Of a DNA stretch of 64,000 bases, positions 43,301 to 54,315 are shown in pieces. The position numbers and the translations under genes were made by a program. The stretch is taken from positions 845,148 through 909,147 of the forward strand of contig BCGN01000003.1 of the NCBI GenBank assembly GCA_001599295.1, given 5' to 3'. Source of the stretch: Sporopachydermia quercuum. Taxonomy: Eukaryota > Ascomycota > Sporopachydermiomycetes > Sporopachydermiales > Sporopachydermiaceae. Under the pieces are notes generated by a model, which was not told the DNA's origin, did not search any database, and saw only the letters and a list, made by a program, of their open reading frames with translations. The first letter of the stretch is position 1. The number at the start of each line of letters is the position of its first letter.

Positions 43301-43428
43301 GAAGCACCTGGGGAGTTCTTTATAGCAATATTACTTGTTGGTTTCTCAATGGGATCAACTTCCCTCTTCGTGCTCGAAACACCAGATTCTCTCTGGTCGT
43401 CGATAGATGAGCTCAATCTTTTACTCAT
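40345..43428 (-). CDS. Zn(II)2Cys6 transcription factor with His-rich domain
   Basis: 1,027 residues, no intron needed. The binuclear zinc cluster is at residues 81-108 (CKVCKKRRIKC, then CSNCRRSKLRC) preceded by a basic arm GSRRKHKNSH, the arrangement seen in Upc2/Ecm22-type clusters. Residues 171-214 are extraordinarily histidine-rich (18 His in 44). A long Ser/Thr/Gln/Pro-rich region runs to about 500. From about 525 a helical regulatory domain follows, with LLYLYYETISSCLDGIFPST and RYLFSVGFGGPIALSPMD. The C-terminus is acidic and ends in NFCNDRFGILYSEC. The target genes cannot be inferred. The gene sits beside a 7.9-kb gene-free region, which would be its promoter side. Confidence 0.88.
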   Translation of the reverse strand: MSKRLSSSIDDQRESGVSSTKREVDPIEKPTSNIAIKNSPGASQDDSSVGNTTDTNTENSNNTASKKTGSRRKHKNSHLGCKVCKKRRIKCNEEYPVCSNCRRSKLRCSYQDMTKEEYDGFLVSKTLNNLHRGTVINISPPVASDRSDRSNLSMSLNMNLNPGPNLQPQLHYHQHHYPPHQRPPLHSHQPSQQHQHHTHSHSHGHPQLHGHPHHLQQLSNDTNKNSSAGSTGSNNSQAQFTIMPPNSMNLNSVPSFSGSFSTSIHDRGYTHLPPSFALPPGLGINSISTTFQTSQQSNRMSSVPNVATSTSTSISTTAPTSTTGPALIQHFNHIIGANQPQVRSYPQILPIPQQMYHSPHNSTVSLPFIPSLHQTSAGIPPTPTGGAVNLMNKPIQQPTIMLESPNYTQLQPLSTQTPISVSASNSDTTVPTVSTVPTSGSEKSVSNEKSEKQSNYFRKPEKNGMQNLSNLTIPELHKDPKTDEPLTKIKRKKLNNPAEEPGVFVSKIASDPCSDESNTHKMSAHERMVIVRKGFRSKDLSKLYLDWITHMIVNKDRVNIVADVLLGMGCCVLAISCLDLKKRKRFSKMANRFKKKGEMILDDLSKRKLENIDGFLCLAHLMIMSNMYHEEAYEKYIDASKKTFLALVGPELYKNKTAMVIGSLEANFQTYKSMFCPAYPFEFLDEALQKLENCKEYFHSDKSILQKSEGLFLRECTFLVEFLKKVNTYVKTTPKLVDKPISYPPRQLFHFLREWIINFPSKCQTVNQNLSYQEQLLYLYYETISSCLDGIFPSTRYLFSVGFGGPIALSPMDTQFFADQQPFQFLNETLPDILCYTEKDYNSNPKNKAYEDRAGVPIHLFLYPLKLLDFFRNREFLVNQLVTIVDLSVDKEYWNSRPRTDQLLYEKPIKRFAEEPIESEHYPIERDSEDEEYSSASNAYTVSGDMHDVSTVTSYNAHSELFSAKSDITQITSVAGDSEQEANNNIRTKESGNKPCKQLKFKVLKEIDAKTFENFCNDRFGILYSEC

Positions 43429-44414
43429 GCTGTATAATCGATAATTGATGGACTTGTCGCCTCATCAGGTACTTTCCCAGTTACTTATTTATCGTTCTAC
43501 TTATTGGCTAATGTTTCTCGTTTGCTATTCCTAGTTGAATGTTAACGCTGTAACAAGAAACGCTTCAATAAAAACAGTTTCCTATTTCTTTTCAAAAGCA
43601 ATTGTTCGTTCAATTTTTTCTTTTAATTCTCGAATTGATACATCATCACACGGCTTCAGAGAACACCAAATCTATCAAACGAATAAAATTTCACCTCAAT
43701 CGTCGCAGTAATGGAACTGAGCAAAGTAGGACAAACTGGCAATCAGCAATAATCCAATAATTCTCAATATTAAGTTGACTTCAAAACAACAACTATTTCT
43801 GAATGATCACCAATTCTTACTTCTACTCGTGTCATAATTGTCGTTCAATCAATACCAGGGTAAGGTTGAATGAGCGAATACGTGCCGAAGGTAAAAGACA
43901 ATAACAGCAAAAGAACAATCTGGCAGTACCGAGAACAAAAGAATGTAATATCCTTATATGAATGCAAGTCTCACTTGTCAAATGCTGATAGATCAACAAA
44001 TGGTTAAAATATATAATTAATGAAGTGGAAATGAGTAGTAAGAAGTAAACGAATTCAAAGGAAAAGAGAGAAAAACAAAGGAGTAAATGTGATTATATGA
44101 TAGTTTGAACAAGAAGGAAAACACCGACTCAAATTAGCGTTTGATGAAGGAAGTAAACAGACAGGTAAACTACAACTATAGACGAACGCAAATTTATGCA
44201 AAAGAGGCTTTAAATAAAGTTGAGTCCAACCTTAATTATTTTTAAGGTTTGAAATTTCATTAAGGTTTTAAGTTGAACATCCAAAGTTAATGCTGTTTTA
44301 GGATGTAGGGTTCATTTCTAGGTTAAGATTCGAATTATATTATCATGTTATTGTTAGAGCGAATTTCGATGATTGATTTAGCGAGAAAGAATATTCGTTA
44401 TCGTAAGTTCTTTA

Positions 44415-44600
44415 ATATTTATTCAGTAGAAGTTGATCATTAGTTACAAATTCTCTTTGTTAATAGTCTTTACCTCTCAATCTAGCCATTTTAGTAAAAG
44501 GCATAACATATTTATTCAATAGAAGTTTGATCATTAGTTACAAATTCTCTTTGTTCATAGTCTTTGCCTCTCAATCTAGCCATTTTAGTAAAAGGCATAA
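44415..44600. repeat. Two-copy tandem repeat, about 93 bp unit
   Basis: Copy 1 is 44415-44506 and copy 2 is 44508-44600, both starting ATATTTATTCA and ending AAAAGGCATAA. They differ at only a few bases plus a one-base indel, so the duplication is recent. There is no open frame through it. Confidence 0.85.
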
Positions 44601-47600
44601 TAACTTAGACAATAATGTCATAATTCATTATAAACAATGTGACATTTGACCGTATGGTAAACAGTGACCTAAAAGTTCAGTAATTATTAATATTAAGAAT
44701 ATTATAACTCCTATTCAGTGATATCGAATTACATAGTCAGCTACCGTTAAGTGTATATCTCTCTCATACATGCAATGACCAATGGATTGAGCTGCTACTG
44801 CTTTAATTCAATAAGGCAAACAAAAAGTAGTTGGTTTAAGTTAAGAATGGAATTCAACAACCAGAATATGTCGAATCTTTGATATATCATTGAATTCGAA
44901 ATTATTATCGCATAGAAAGAGAGATCTGGATAAAGATTTATCCCTATGATAAATGGTTTTACTTGAAAAGTCTAGAAATTAATAACAATAATCACTTTGA
45001 ACAATAAGATATAGACAATTAGATTACGAAGAGCAAACTTTATATGGTTCCAGAAATTATATGACGCACTCTCGTACAATTGTTGATATTACAACTTTCT
45101 TCTTTCTCTTCATCACATCGAGCAGGCATATATGGGATATAGAATATAATTCCTTTAATATTCGACTCACTTTTATTTTCTTATAGCATATAATATTTGG
45201 GATAACAAATAAATGAATTAATTCACGGCCAACTGTCACTGAGAATTCCTCAAATAATCCGAATTCCTGCCTATGTCAAGTAAATTGTATTGTTCTTTCG
45301 ATTCTAAATATAGGCTAAGCAATCTTGATAATTGTTTCCGAGTAGTGATATTTTGTCTTTTTCACTTTTGAAGCTACGAAGAGGCACCTTGAGTGAAAAT
45401 AAAATGCTTGGATTGAGTCTTGGATTGAGTTTACGGGCTCAAACCAAATAATTTTAAATCAGTTGTCTCGTGGAAATCAAAAACTTGGTTCACGAAGCTA
45501 TTCAGTACTTTTCTTATTATAATCATTGGGAGAATGTTCATGTTATTTATTCTCTTCTCCTGGTTCTTCAATAGCAAAAAGAGAGACAAGGATAATGAAG
45601 AACAATATTTTCTTCTGTAGCAACACTTAATATTCAAACTAACTAGCCCAGAAGAAAAAGCGGAAGAAATATTAACTTTGTATATGATAGACATTAACGA
45701 AATGGTCAATAAAATTAGGGCAAACCAGGACCACGGATTGAGAAATCATTCATAAAAAGTAGTATATTGGTAGAAAATTTCAAGAATATATACTTAAACA
45801 TCGAATTCACTCAATAAACAGTAAATAAATAAATTATGGATTAACGAAATCTAGGAGAGCAATCTCCATCATTCTTCTGTTGAGAGTATGAGAGGATTCT
45901 AGTAAATGTGAAGTAATTTCAATTACACCAATCTTAAATCATCTTTAAAAGGAGAAGATAACAACAATGCAAGGTGGATATGTCTATTTCACTATCATAT
46001 GGAGATATGTTTACTTGTATCAACCGGAGAAAAATAGAAGTAAAAAAAATTATTTCTATAAGTCTCTGGTTTTACGCAAGTAGGATTAGTTGATAATCAT
46101 TATTATTGTTATATCATTAGGTAGATGTACAGTTGAGCAATGGGCAATGTTGCGTTATATCAACTATACAATTCATTACTCCTTATCATGATGCTCAGCT
46201 TGCCTTTCCTAAAAATTGTTTGTAATTAGAAGTAATGACAATCTTTCACATTGTTTGGTTCCATACAATTTCTTTTTGTACGAATTTTCCGATGGATTAT
46301 TTTCAATTGCTTCGATGATTTAATATTTCTGCATATTTAACCTCGAATATGAAATAATTCGTTAGAAAAGAACGAGATTTATAATAATAAATATTCTTGG
46401 GTTGAAGCCTTCTAGAAATCAAGCAAATGATTTCCTTAGAAAGAACAGTTAGTGAATGCAATCAAAATTACCTTTCATGGTTTATTCCCATTTGTTTCTT
46501 ATCGGTATCTATGTTGATATCAGCTCTATACAAATCAGTATGAGGAGTGAAATAACAACATTTATCTTTAGTTGTTTCCGTAGAACAGCTGGAGACAAAA
46601 CTCAATTCATAAAGAAAGGCTTTTTTGGTTAAGAAATATGACAAAAAAAGGTAAACTTATTCCGCTTCATGAAACAGATTCTACCATAATTGACCGTATT
46701 TGGGTAATTTCAGTGAAAGGAATTTCACTTCAAGTGCCTCTCAGGAGTCATAGATATATTGAAGGGCTTCAATATCCTATGGCAAGTTGTTTCACTTGGT
46801 GAAGGGTAATAACACTGTGAGATAGACTGAAATACAAGATTGTTTGTATCCATAGTACCATCTAGTGAACCATGTACTAACAGAAGGATATTGCATAAAA
46901 GTAATGAAATGTTCACAAAATAGCATTGAACCGGAACAGCATGAAATTTTACTCAACCCATTGAAATTGTGTCTGTTTGGGCAATCGTATAAAGGATGTA
47001 TGAGGGAACACAGCTTAGAGTAAAGTTAACTTTATTGAGAGTTTAAAAATAAAATTAGAGCACTTTCTTGATTTCACGAAACAGTGCAAGGAGATGTACT
47101 ACTTTGAGGCTAAAGCATATTTGATTCAAAATTCTAATGTTGCTGTGAAAAAATTGTGTACATGTACAAACTATCTTTTGAACCTTAAGTGTGATCACGG
47201 CGTAATTGTTCAAACTACCTGTTCACTTTACGATAAAAGATTCTCCAACCCGAACGAACGGCTTCTGGAAGTATCAAATACTGAAATAGGAAACATGAGT
47301 ATTCTGGAATCCATTTCAGAGTGTCAAAATATTTTATTACTTGCCTTCTTGGGAATCAGAGGGATAATCCAAATATTCACTTCGTAAGTTGTTGACACAT
47401 TGAAAATAGTAGAGAGAAGAAAGTCAAGCATAGAGAATAGAACTAAACATGGTTTCAGAAATATGTCCCACTACTCCATAATATCACCCAACCTAAATTC
47501 TCAACTATTGAGTTCTCAATTTTTGCATCTTGCTGTTCTCATATAAGGAAACTTCCGAGACCTAAATGTTTTAAACTTTCGTGTCAAAATCGTAAAAAAG

Positions 47601-48309
47601 CTCCTAATATTAAGTAAATAGCGTGGTGTTTAGTTTGAGCTAGTATGACCACCGTTTAACTTAAAGGGAAAATAATTCAAACATTTTGAAGTTTACTAGT
47701 TTCGAACCTTACTTCGATTGAGAAAAAAATAAAATAAGTTTAATTTACGGGTAAAACTCAATTAGCATTTAATAAATCGTTGAATATTTTCCAATGAAAC
47801 ACAAGTATTTTGGTTCCGATAATGCGATAAATACAATACCTATTTGAAATTCAAGTGTGAGTGTGCTTCAACCTAGCATATTATTCCACAGATTCATCGA
47901 ATATATGATAGATCACTGACTTCTAAATTGATAGGGAAGTATACATCTAGACTTTCGCGAAAATGTGTATGTAGTATTGCTCTAATTAATCATGTTTTAA
48001 TTTGATTCCCAAAATAGTGAGCTACTTCGTTAAATACTCTAAATGAAATTAATTTACAATGTTTCTGCTTCATTTACAATTCAGAAGTTTGTGCATCAAA
48101 ATCTCAGATACTTACGAGAGTTGAAGCACACATAGCATGTAATTACAGTTCCCTTACTAATATTCCTGCGAACGAACTACATTTGTCGAGAATGCTTCTC
48201 TCAATATCAACTCAAAATCAATTGTAGATGAAACCCTATTCCCTACTTCGATTGATTTAAGTTCCAACTGATAATAAACTGTACTGAGTTAAAGTTAACA
48301 CAGATCATC

Positions 48310-48335
48310 GAACCTGCTTCAGAAGAAGCAGGTTC
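48310..48335. repeat. Perfect 11-bp inverted repeat (hairpin)
   Basis: GAACCTGCTTC is followed by AGAA and its exact reverse complement GAAGCAGGTTC. It would form an 11-bp stem with a four-base loop in DNA or RNA. It lies mid-desert and is the most GC-rich spot nearby. Confidence 0.75.
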
Positions 48336-50109
48336 AGGTAAAAAAATGAGAGCGTGAGATCTGATCTACAGTGAGTAAATAATAGGTTGAAGCATTATTT
48401 AGACCAAGTAAGCACTTTTCAGCAGAGAATACAAGAAAAGAAAATTTGGTCATTATCTTTCGAAGCAGAAATGGAGCTGGGATAGTATAAGTTTTAGTCT
48501 CGGATTCTAGTGAAAAACAAAAGAAGCAGGTGATCAATTATGAGACATCATCGCATCAATAAGTGGTCTATATTGTCGATGAAAACAACGAATGCTCTTC
48601 GAAACGCCTTTAGTTGCTGATCCCGCTTCTAGTGATACTCAACACAGTAATAAGTTTCAGAGCTGGTTTGCCTACATTTGGTAATCAGAAAATTGCCAAA
48701 AAATCCTGAAATCCGGATTGCTTTTACCAGAATAGGATTCATGTAACTACATGCACTTTTTATTCTCTAGATGTTAAGTAAATCCCATACTGAAATATAA
48801 CAATTCTCGTAAAGCTCGAACGATCAGATACAATATTCGAGGGTACGAAACTCTATGTTGTAACTGGGAAACCATTTTACACTTTCTATGAATTTCCAAG
48901 TTGTTAATTCATTGACTAAATAGCAATTACTCACTATGTGTTATAACTATTTCTTTCTATTTTTACTTTTTTAATTTTTTCTTATTCTTGATCTGAAGCT
49001 TCTAATGAATGCTGATGTTATGGTTTCATTGGTTTGTTTCATGACCGTACTTCTTTCGGAGCTCATTATACTATATAATATTTTAATAAAGCAAAATATG
49101 ATACAAGGACTATTGTTTCTACATTGGCAGTTGTTGCTAAGTCCTTGAACTATTATCTCATCAATAATTCAATACTCGCGTGAATTTGTTAGCTACTTTT
49201 CTCTCAAGAAATGTCCGTTATTCTTTTCCATAGTGTAGCGTAATCTCCAAATAATTTACTTGGAAATTTTGTTACTTAGATTTTTTGCTGAGGTTATTCA
49301 TTAATCATTAACCAATTAAGCAAGAGTGCTTGAAGAGGAATTAATTTCTAAGCCCCAAAGGAATAGCGTTCAAGCTAGAAAATACACTTTGGCCATTTCT
49401 GTCAAAGTTAACTAACCTTAATTCCAAATCTGATTAAGTGCAATTTATTAGAGTTTCCGGTCAGTCCAAATCAGGTAGAATCTAGGTCTATGAAGATAGG
49501 CTGTTTAAGATGAGTTCTGATCTGATGGCGATTCATTGTATTTATTGATAAGAAAAACTGATAAGTAAATGGTGTACTTTTCATTGATATGATTATGTGG
49601 GTAACGAATCGTAAAATTCAGACAGTTGTCTAGGGGCTTTGCTAAATTAATAAAATTTTCTATTGCATTCCCTGTTCTAATCTGAATTATAGTAGGGAAA
49701 ACCAGAAGAGCCTTAACTATCCCGTGATAATTCGCTAAGTCTCAGTTGGTCTGGATAGAGATTCTTGTTCAGCCAAGTCTCAAAAAAATAATGTTCTGGG
49801 ATATTTGATTAAATTGATATATGTTCAGAAATAGGAAAAGACGAACAACCAAGGTCATGGTGAAAGTGATTTCGAAGTAATCGAATTCTTTGTCCGAGTT
49901 CGATTGTTGTTTCATATTATCTGATCATATATGAAAGCAAAAAAAATGGGGNGAAAAAATGAGAGGTAGTCTCGAGTCTAGCGATATTGAAGAAGGGCGT
50001 ATATTATGATTCTAGTCCAAGGTTCTCTCAATGAATGAGATAAGAATCTCAAGCAGAAGTGTAATCTTAACTGGTGGTGATGCATACATTGATGTTTTGA
50101 TCGCTTCTA

Positions 50110-50763
50110 ATGCATGTTTATTATTCGTTCAAAAATGGAGATATATATTTCAATCTTTTCTTACAAGTTGTTAATAGACGTGGCAAAACTAGAAATACTA
50201 CTAGGTGGTCTTTTATCTTGCGATTCTTTTTGTTGCAAGCTCATCTTCCACCGCAGTTATCAGATTATTACTGTCTAATCAAGGACAGAATGCTTGCTCT
50301 GTTTGCAATACTCAATAATGCTTTCAAAAGTAGCAGTAGGCTATTAACATCTCAACATGAACAAAGTGATTCACATCACCATCAAGATCTGCTCCGACAA
50401 TAGTGAATCTGAAGTGTCAACTAGGGTTCGATATTGAATAGTGGATCGTATTTTAAGACGGAATCAAGACATCATTTGGAGCATTCTACCATCTTCAAAG
50501 GCAATTTTTGGTTCTATTTAACTGACAACAAGCATACTCGTAAACTTGAATTCTCCCTTGAACTACTTAATTTGGCAGTCTCTTTGCAATTAATGGTATT
50601 TTTTTCAGATACTCCATCAATGTTGCATTATTTTAAGATTGATCGTGAGAGTAATCCAACTATTGTTGGACGATTGCGACTGTTTTCTGATCTTGTCCTG
50701 AACTTTCATCCATTTCATTCTACGGCATTTGAGATTGAAAACTTGATTCAATTGCTGTGTTAG
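50110..50763 (+). pseudogene. Unassigned pair of in-phase open frames, possibly a decayed gene
   Basis: An ATG frame of 97 codons (50110-50403) and a second open stretch (50434-50763, no ATG at its head) share one reading phase and are separated by several closely spaced stops at 50401-50433. No CTAAC branch or good donor bridges the gap. The peptides (for example WSFILRFFLLQAHLPPQL and FSLELLNLAVSLQLMVFF) resemble no family I know. It may be chance. Confidence 0.2.
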
Positions 50764-51293
50764 ACACAGCTAGAAACTCAAAGAAGATAACGAAACTGAA
50801 GCGATCTTCATTAAAATCTAAAGAAACAATGCTTTGATTGATCCTGGTATTCCTTTTCAGTCCGCTAATTCCTCTGTCTCATAACTTTTATACAAAGGGT
50901 AAAAATCGATGCATGAACCACAAGATTGTCCTTCATTAGTCCTTCATTACCATATAGGGACAACTAACGTTTTAGCATTATAATAGAACCCTTAAGGTTC
51001 TTGGTGAGTTTTAGATGCCTATTTCATTCAAAGTTAATTATAGGCCTTTGATACGAGCTAATCTTAATTGACGGTTTGAGACTTTACACTGCTAATAACT
51101 CAACTTCAGGTCTCTCTTCAGAGGTAGGGGACAATATATCTTGTAGACTGTTCTTAATACTACTAAACTAATACCACTATAGTAATCAAATGAACGAGTA
51201 TTCAGGAAATATGCAATCTGTTCTTAATAGCTGATATTTTCAGGATAACAGATACGTTAGATAGAAGGAGAATTCATGATGAGTTGAAAGATA

Positions 51294-52427
51294 ATGGTGA
51301 CCCTTACTCAACAATTAACAATATGTTTGGATGAGAAACTATCTCGACCGATTGTACCAATAATCATCGTTTGTTTGATTGGATATTCTGTTTACTTCTA
51401 TTGCTATCTATTTTCATACTTGTTGGTTTACAACCACGTTTCGAAAGGAGCTGCTATAATATATATAGTAACCTATTCTGCCGTATTACTCAATATTTTT
51501 TGTTCTTGGTTATGTTGTTTACTGGTAGGACCAGGTGTTTGTCCAAATTATCCACCATTAAAACTATTCACTCACCAATTTGAACAAAGTACTAGCAATC
51601 AAGTTGACTCTACGGATGCTGAACTAAGTGAACCACCTATAATATTCTGTTGCGATAAAGATGGATTTCCATTCTGGTGTAGCGAATGTCAGTCAATCAA
51701 ACCTGATCGTGTAAGGCATTCATCTAAAACTGGAAAATGTGTTCCAAGATTTGATCACTATTGCATATGGTTGGGTACAGTAATAGGAAGAACGAACTAT
51801 CGCTATTTCGTTCTATTTAGTATCAATTTCCTTGTCCTCATGATTTATGGAATAATCAGTGTTAGCTGTTATGTATGTGATTATTATAGAGTACATGAGA
51901 ATGCATCGTTTATCAATGGCAATTATGTTGCTCTTTATATTCTGGCTGGATTTTGGGCATTGTTTTTGGTTGCATTGCTAGGTACTAATTTGAAATACGT
52001 CTGGTATGATGAAACTACAATTGAGGATCTTAATAAGAAACATAATAAAAGAATAAATAGGAAAAGAAGATTGGAAATGGCTGGTAATCCTGAAAATATG
52101 AAAGAAACAGCATTTCAAGAAGAACCTTGCAGCTGGTATAATATTAGAATAGACGATTTGAGAGTAATCGTTCCTTGTTTCAGGGAAGATTACCCTTACA
52201 AAAACGGATTTTGTAAAACATGGAAATCAATGATGGGAAACAACTTTATTGGATGGATTATACCGATTCCTGTCCGTTTACCAAGTTCTGACGAGGAATT
52301 GATAAGTCAAGCTCTTGGTAATGTGTTTAGTCCAGAATACTACGACATAATGGTGGAAAGATTTAAAGAAGGACTTGGAAAAATCGCTATTAATCAAAGG
52401 GCTATGACAATTGGTTTGACTAGTTGA
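51294..52427 (+). CDS. PFA5: DHHC-family protein S-palmitoyltransferase, DHYC variant
   Basis: 377 residues against 374 in yeast Pfa5. Two hydrophobic helices lie at about 18-45 and 52-80. The cytosolic cysteine-rich domain follows (FWCSECQSIKPDRVRHSSKT; KCVPRFDHYCIWLGTVIGR), then two more helices at about 172-192 and 212-230. The catalytic tetrapeptide is DHYC (154-157), the variant used by Akr1, Akr2 and Pfa5 rather than DHHC. The absence of ankyrin repeats rules out Akr1/2. Family members transfer palmitate from CoA to cysteines of membrane-associated proteins. The first cysteine pair lies in WCSEC, as usual for the zinc-binding CRD. Confidence 0.87.
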   Translation: MVTLTQQLTICLDEKLSRPIVPIIIVCLIGYSVYFYCYLFSYLLVYNHVSKGAAIIYIVTYSAVLLNIFCSWLCCLLVGPGVCPNYPPLKLFTHQFEQSTSNQVDSTDAELSEPPIIFCCDKDGFPFWCSECQSIKPDRVRHSSKTGKCVPRFDHYCIWLGTVIGRTNYRYFVLFSINFLVLMIYGIISVSCYVCDYYRVHENASFINGNYVALYILAGFWALFLVALLGTNLKYVWYDETTIEDLNKKHNKRINRKRRLEMAGNPENMKETAFQEEPCSWYNIRIDDLRVIVPCFREDYPYKNGFCKTWKSMMGNNFIGWIIPIPVRLPSSDEELISQALGNVFSPEYYDIMVERFKEGLGKIAINQRAMTIGLTS

Positions 52428-54315
52428 CTGTGGGAGTAAGCGAGTAGAAGGAGAAAAATAATTAATAAATAGAGATCGGAATTGAAAATAACCAATAAGA
52501 TTATATCGTATGGGTTATCTAATATCGATTATCTAATAATGACAAGAACGTTGTTTCGAAAGTCATCATCGGTGTTTGAACACCATATGTTACAATATGC
52601 TTTAAACCGATTACAATAATTCGACACTTATAACAGGGAGTACCTTTAGGTACCCGTGCAAATGATCATTAATCCAACTAGTTATTAAGAGATCTATGAG
52701 AGGTTTTTACATTTTAGTTATCATCTGAAATTGATAAAGCATACAGAATTTACGCGTCTCAATCTCCGCAATCTTGTCTGAGCCCATATTTCACGTTTTG
52801 GTTTGTTTCATCTGCGAGTTAATTGAAGCAAGAGTGCTAGACAATAATGTCAATCATAAGTCATGAAAATACGAAAAACGCGACTAGCAAATTCATATAT
52901 TGGTTAATTAACACTGGAGACTATATACGGTCTAGGGTGTTTTGGCAAGTGGGAATTCTGTCGCGTCATAAGAAGTTTTTCATATATCAAAACGTCATTA
53001 AGTAGCTTTGTTCATCCCGGAACCATAAATAAATGACAAGTAATTTTCGTAAAATCTGCACTATGCTTCTTAGCCTCTTTCGTGTATTTCGCGTCTGTAA
53101 TAGCTGAACCAGAATCCCTTTTACTTGGGGCTACGTATGGCAAATGTATACAGTAAACTTTCGGACTCATCGCCTCTATGCACCATGATGCATTATTTAT
53201 GCATGATACCAAGCTTATGTATTAAATTGAGTTCTGATATGGAGCACATCATGCATTGTGATGCATGCGTGATAGATGCATAAGAACCTGGTGTTCTGTT
53301 TTTCAATTGAACTAATATGATAAGAAGTGTTGACTAAGATTTTCACAATGATATTGAATAATAAGTATTCAACACGATTTATTTCTTTTAAGAATTACTA
53401 TCACTATCAGGAACTTTGTATTCTCTTATTTGAATCGTAAAGACATGTGCCGTACATCGTATATAGTGCTGATTTTGATGTTAGACTGACTCAAGAAGCA
53501 AGACAAAAAAGTTACGAGCTGTGTACGTAGGCTCATCAGATTTCACAAATGAGCCCATTTCCTCTCTCCGTCAAATTGTGGTTGCAAATATATATCTCTT
53601 TCAGCTGGTGGGTGTGCTTTTTTCTGTCCTCGAATAAGCACTTTATTATAAATTTATCTATATATTCTATAATCTATGACGATAGCTTTTGAGTTGGAGT
53701 CGCTGTCCACTTTCTCACTTATATATTGCAGAGTAGAATCCCATGAATCATGGTAGTTCTGGAGATCATAGTAGGTATTAAGATTTAAAGAGTTAAAACT
53801 TTAAACAGGAAAGAAACTGTACATATCATTCCTATTCCGTATATCTTCCTCTTCATCCGATTCAGAAAAGGATCAAGATTTTTTTTATTACCAGGAAAAG
53901 TCCCCTTCCTTCCTTGACCATACCCAGACCTTTAATTCAATACCCGTTTTTCTCAATCTCTCGGGCCTACATTGCTAAGATTCTGAATAAACCTAAGAAG
54001 ATTTCAACGGATCTCGGAGGATATAATTATATTATTTTACTCTGTTGTTTGTTCAGAATAGACTTGCAAATCAGGAAGAGTTAAGACTATTGGCAGAACT
54101 ATTGTTGATGTCAAAATAATTCTCTAACCGTGACAGATAGAAGGAAAAGATAAGAGAAGCGTCGTTGATTCAGATAGACCGTATTAAATTATAAGATTTG
54201 ATTATCAGACGCTTATACGCATTTGCATTCTCAACACACATTGTATGAACTAAGTACGTGAATTGGGCAATCAACTTCATCGTTTCAACATAACGCAACC
54301 TCAATCATATCTAAA
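52428..54315. other. 1.9-kb intergenic region
   Basis: Between PFA5 3' end and the YMR295C-like start. Contains a cluster of five ATGCAT palindromes (53188-53281) and T-rich promoter-like sequence nearer the right-hand gene. No coding frame was recognised. Confidence 0.45.
53188..53281. promoter_or_regulatory. Cluster of five ATGCAT palindromes
   Basis: ATGCAT occurs at 53188, 53199, 53251, 53261 and 53276, three of them as GATGCAT. The neighbouring pairs are 10-15 bp apart. A random 94-bp stretch would be expected to hold about none. The palindrome suits a dimeric DNA-binding protein. Confidence 0.4.

Larger units (their letters stand above)
43429..51293. other. 7.9-kb gene desert
   Basis: Between the 5' ends of the Zn2Cys6 gene and PFA5 there is no recognisable gene. 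All frames are under about 110 codons and unlike known proteins. Sequence is AT-rich throughout. It contains a 93-bp tandem duplication, a 26-nt hairpin, clustered AACCTTAA/TTAAGGTT motifs near 44228-44267 and a pair of unassigned frames near 50.1-50.8 kb. An ambiguous base is at 49952. Candidate explanations are a very long regulatory region, a centromere or origin, or unrecognised non-coding RNA. Confidence 0.6.

Noticed and set aside
47094-47387. 97-codon frame in the gene desert as a gene
   Set aside because: Starts ATG but has no recognisable family and no splice signals, and lies among similar chance frames of 60-110 codons.
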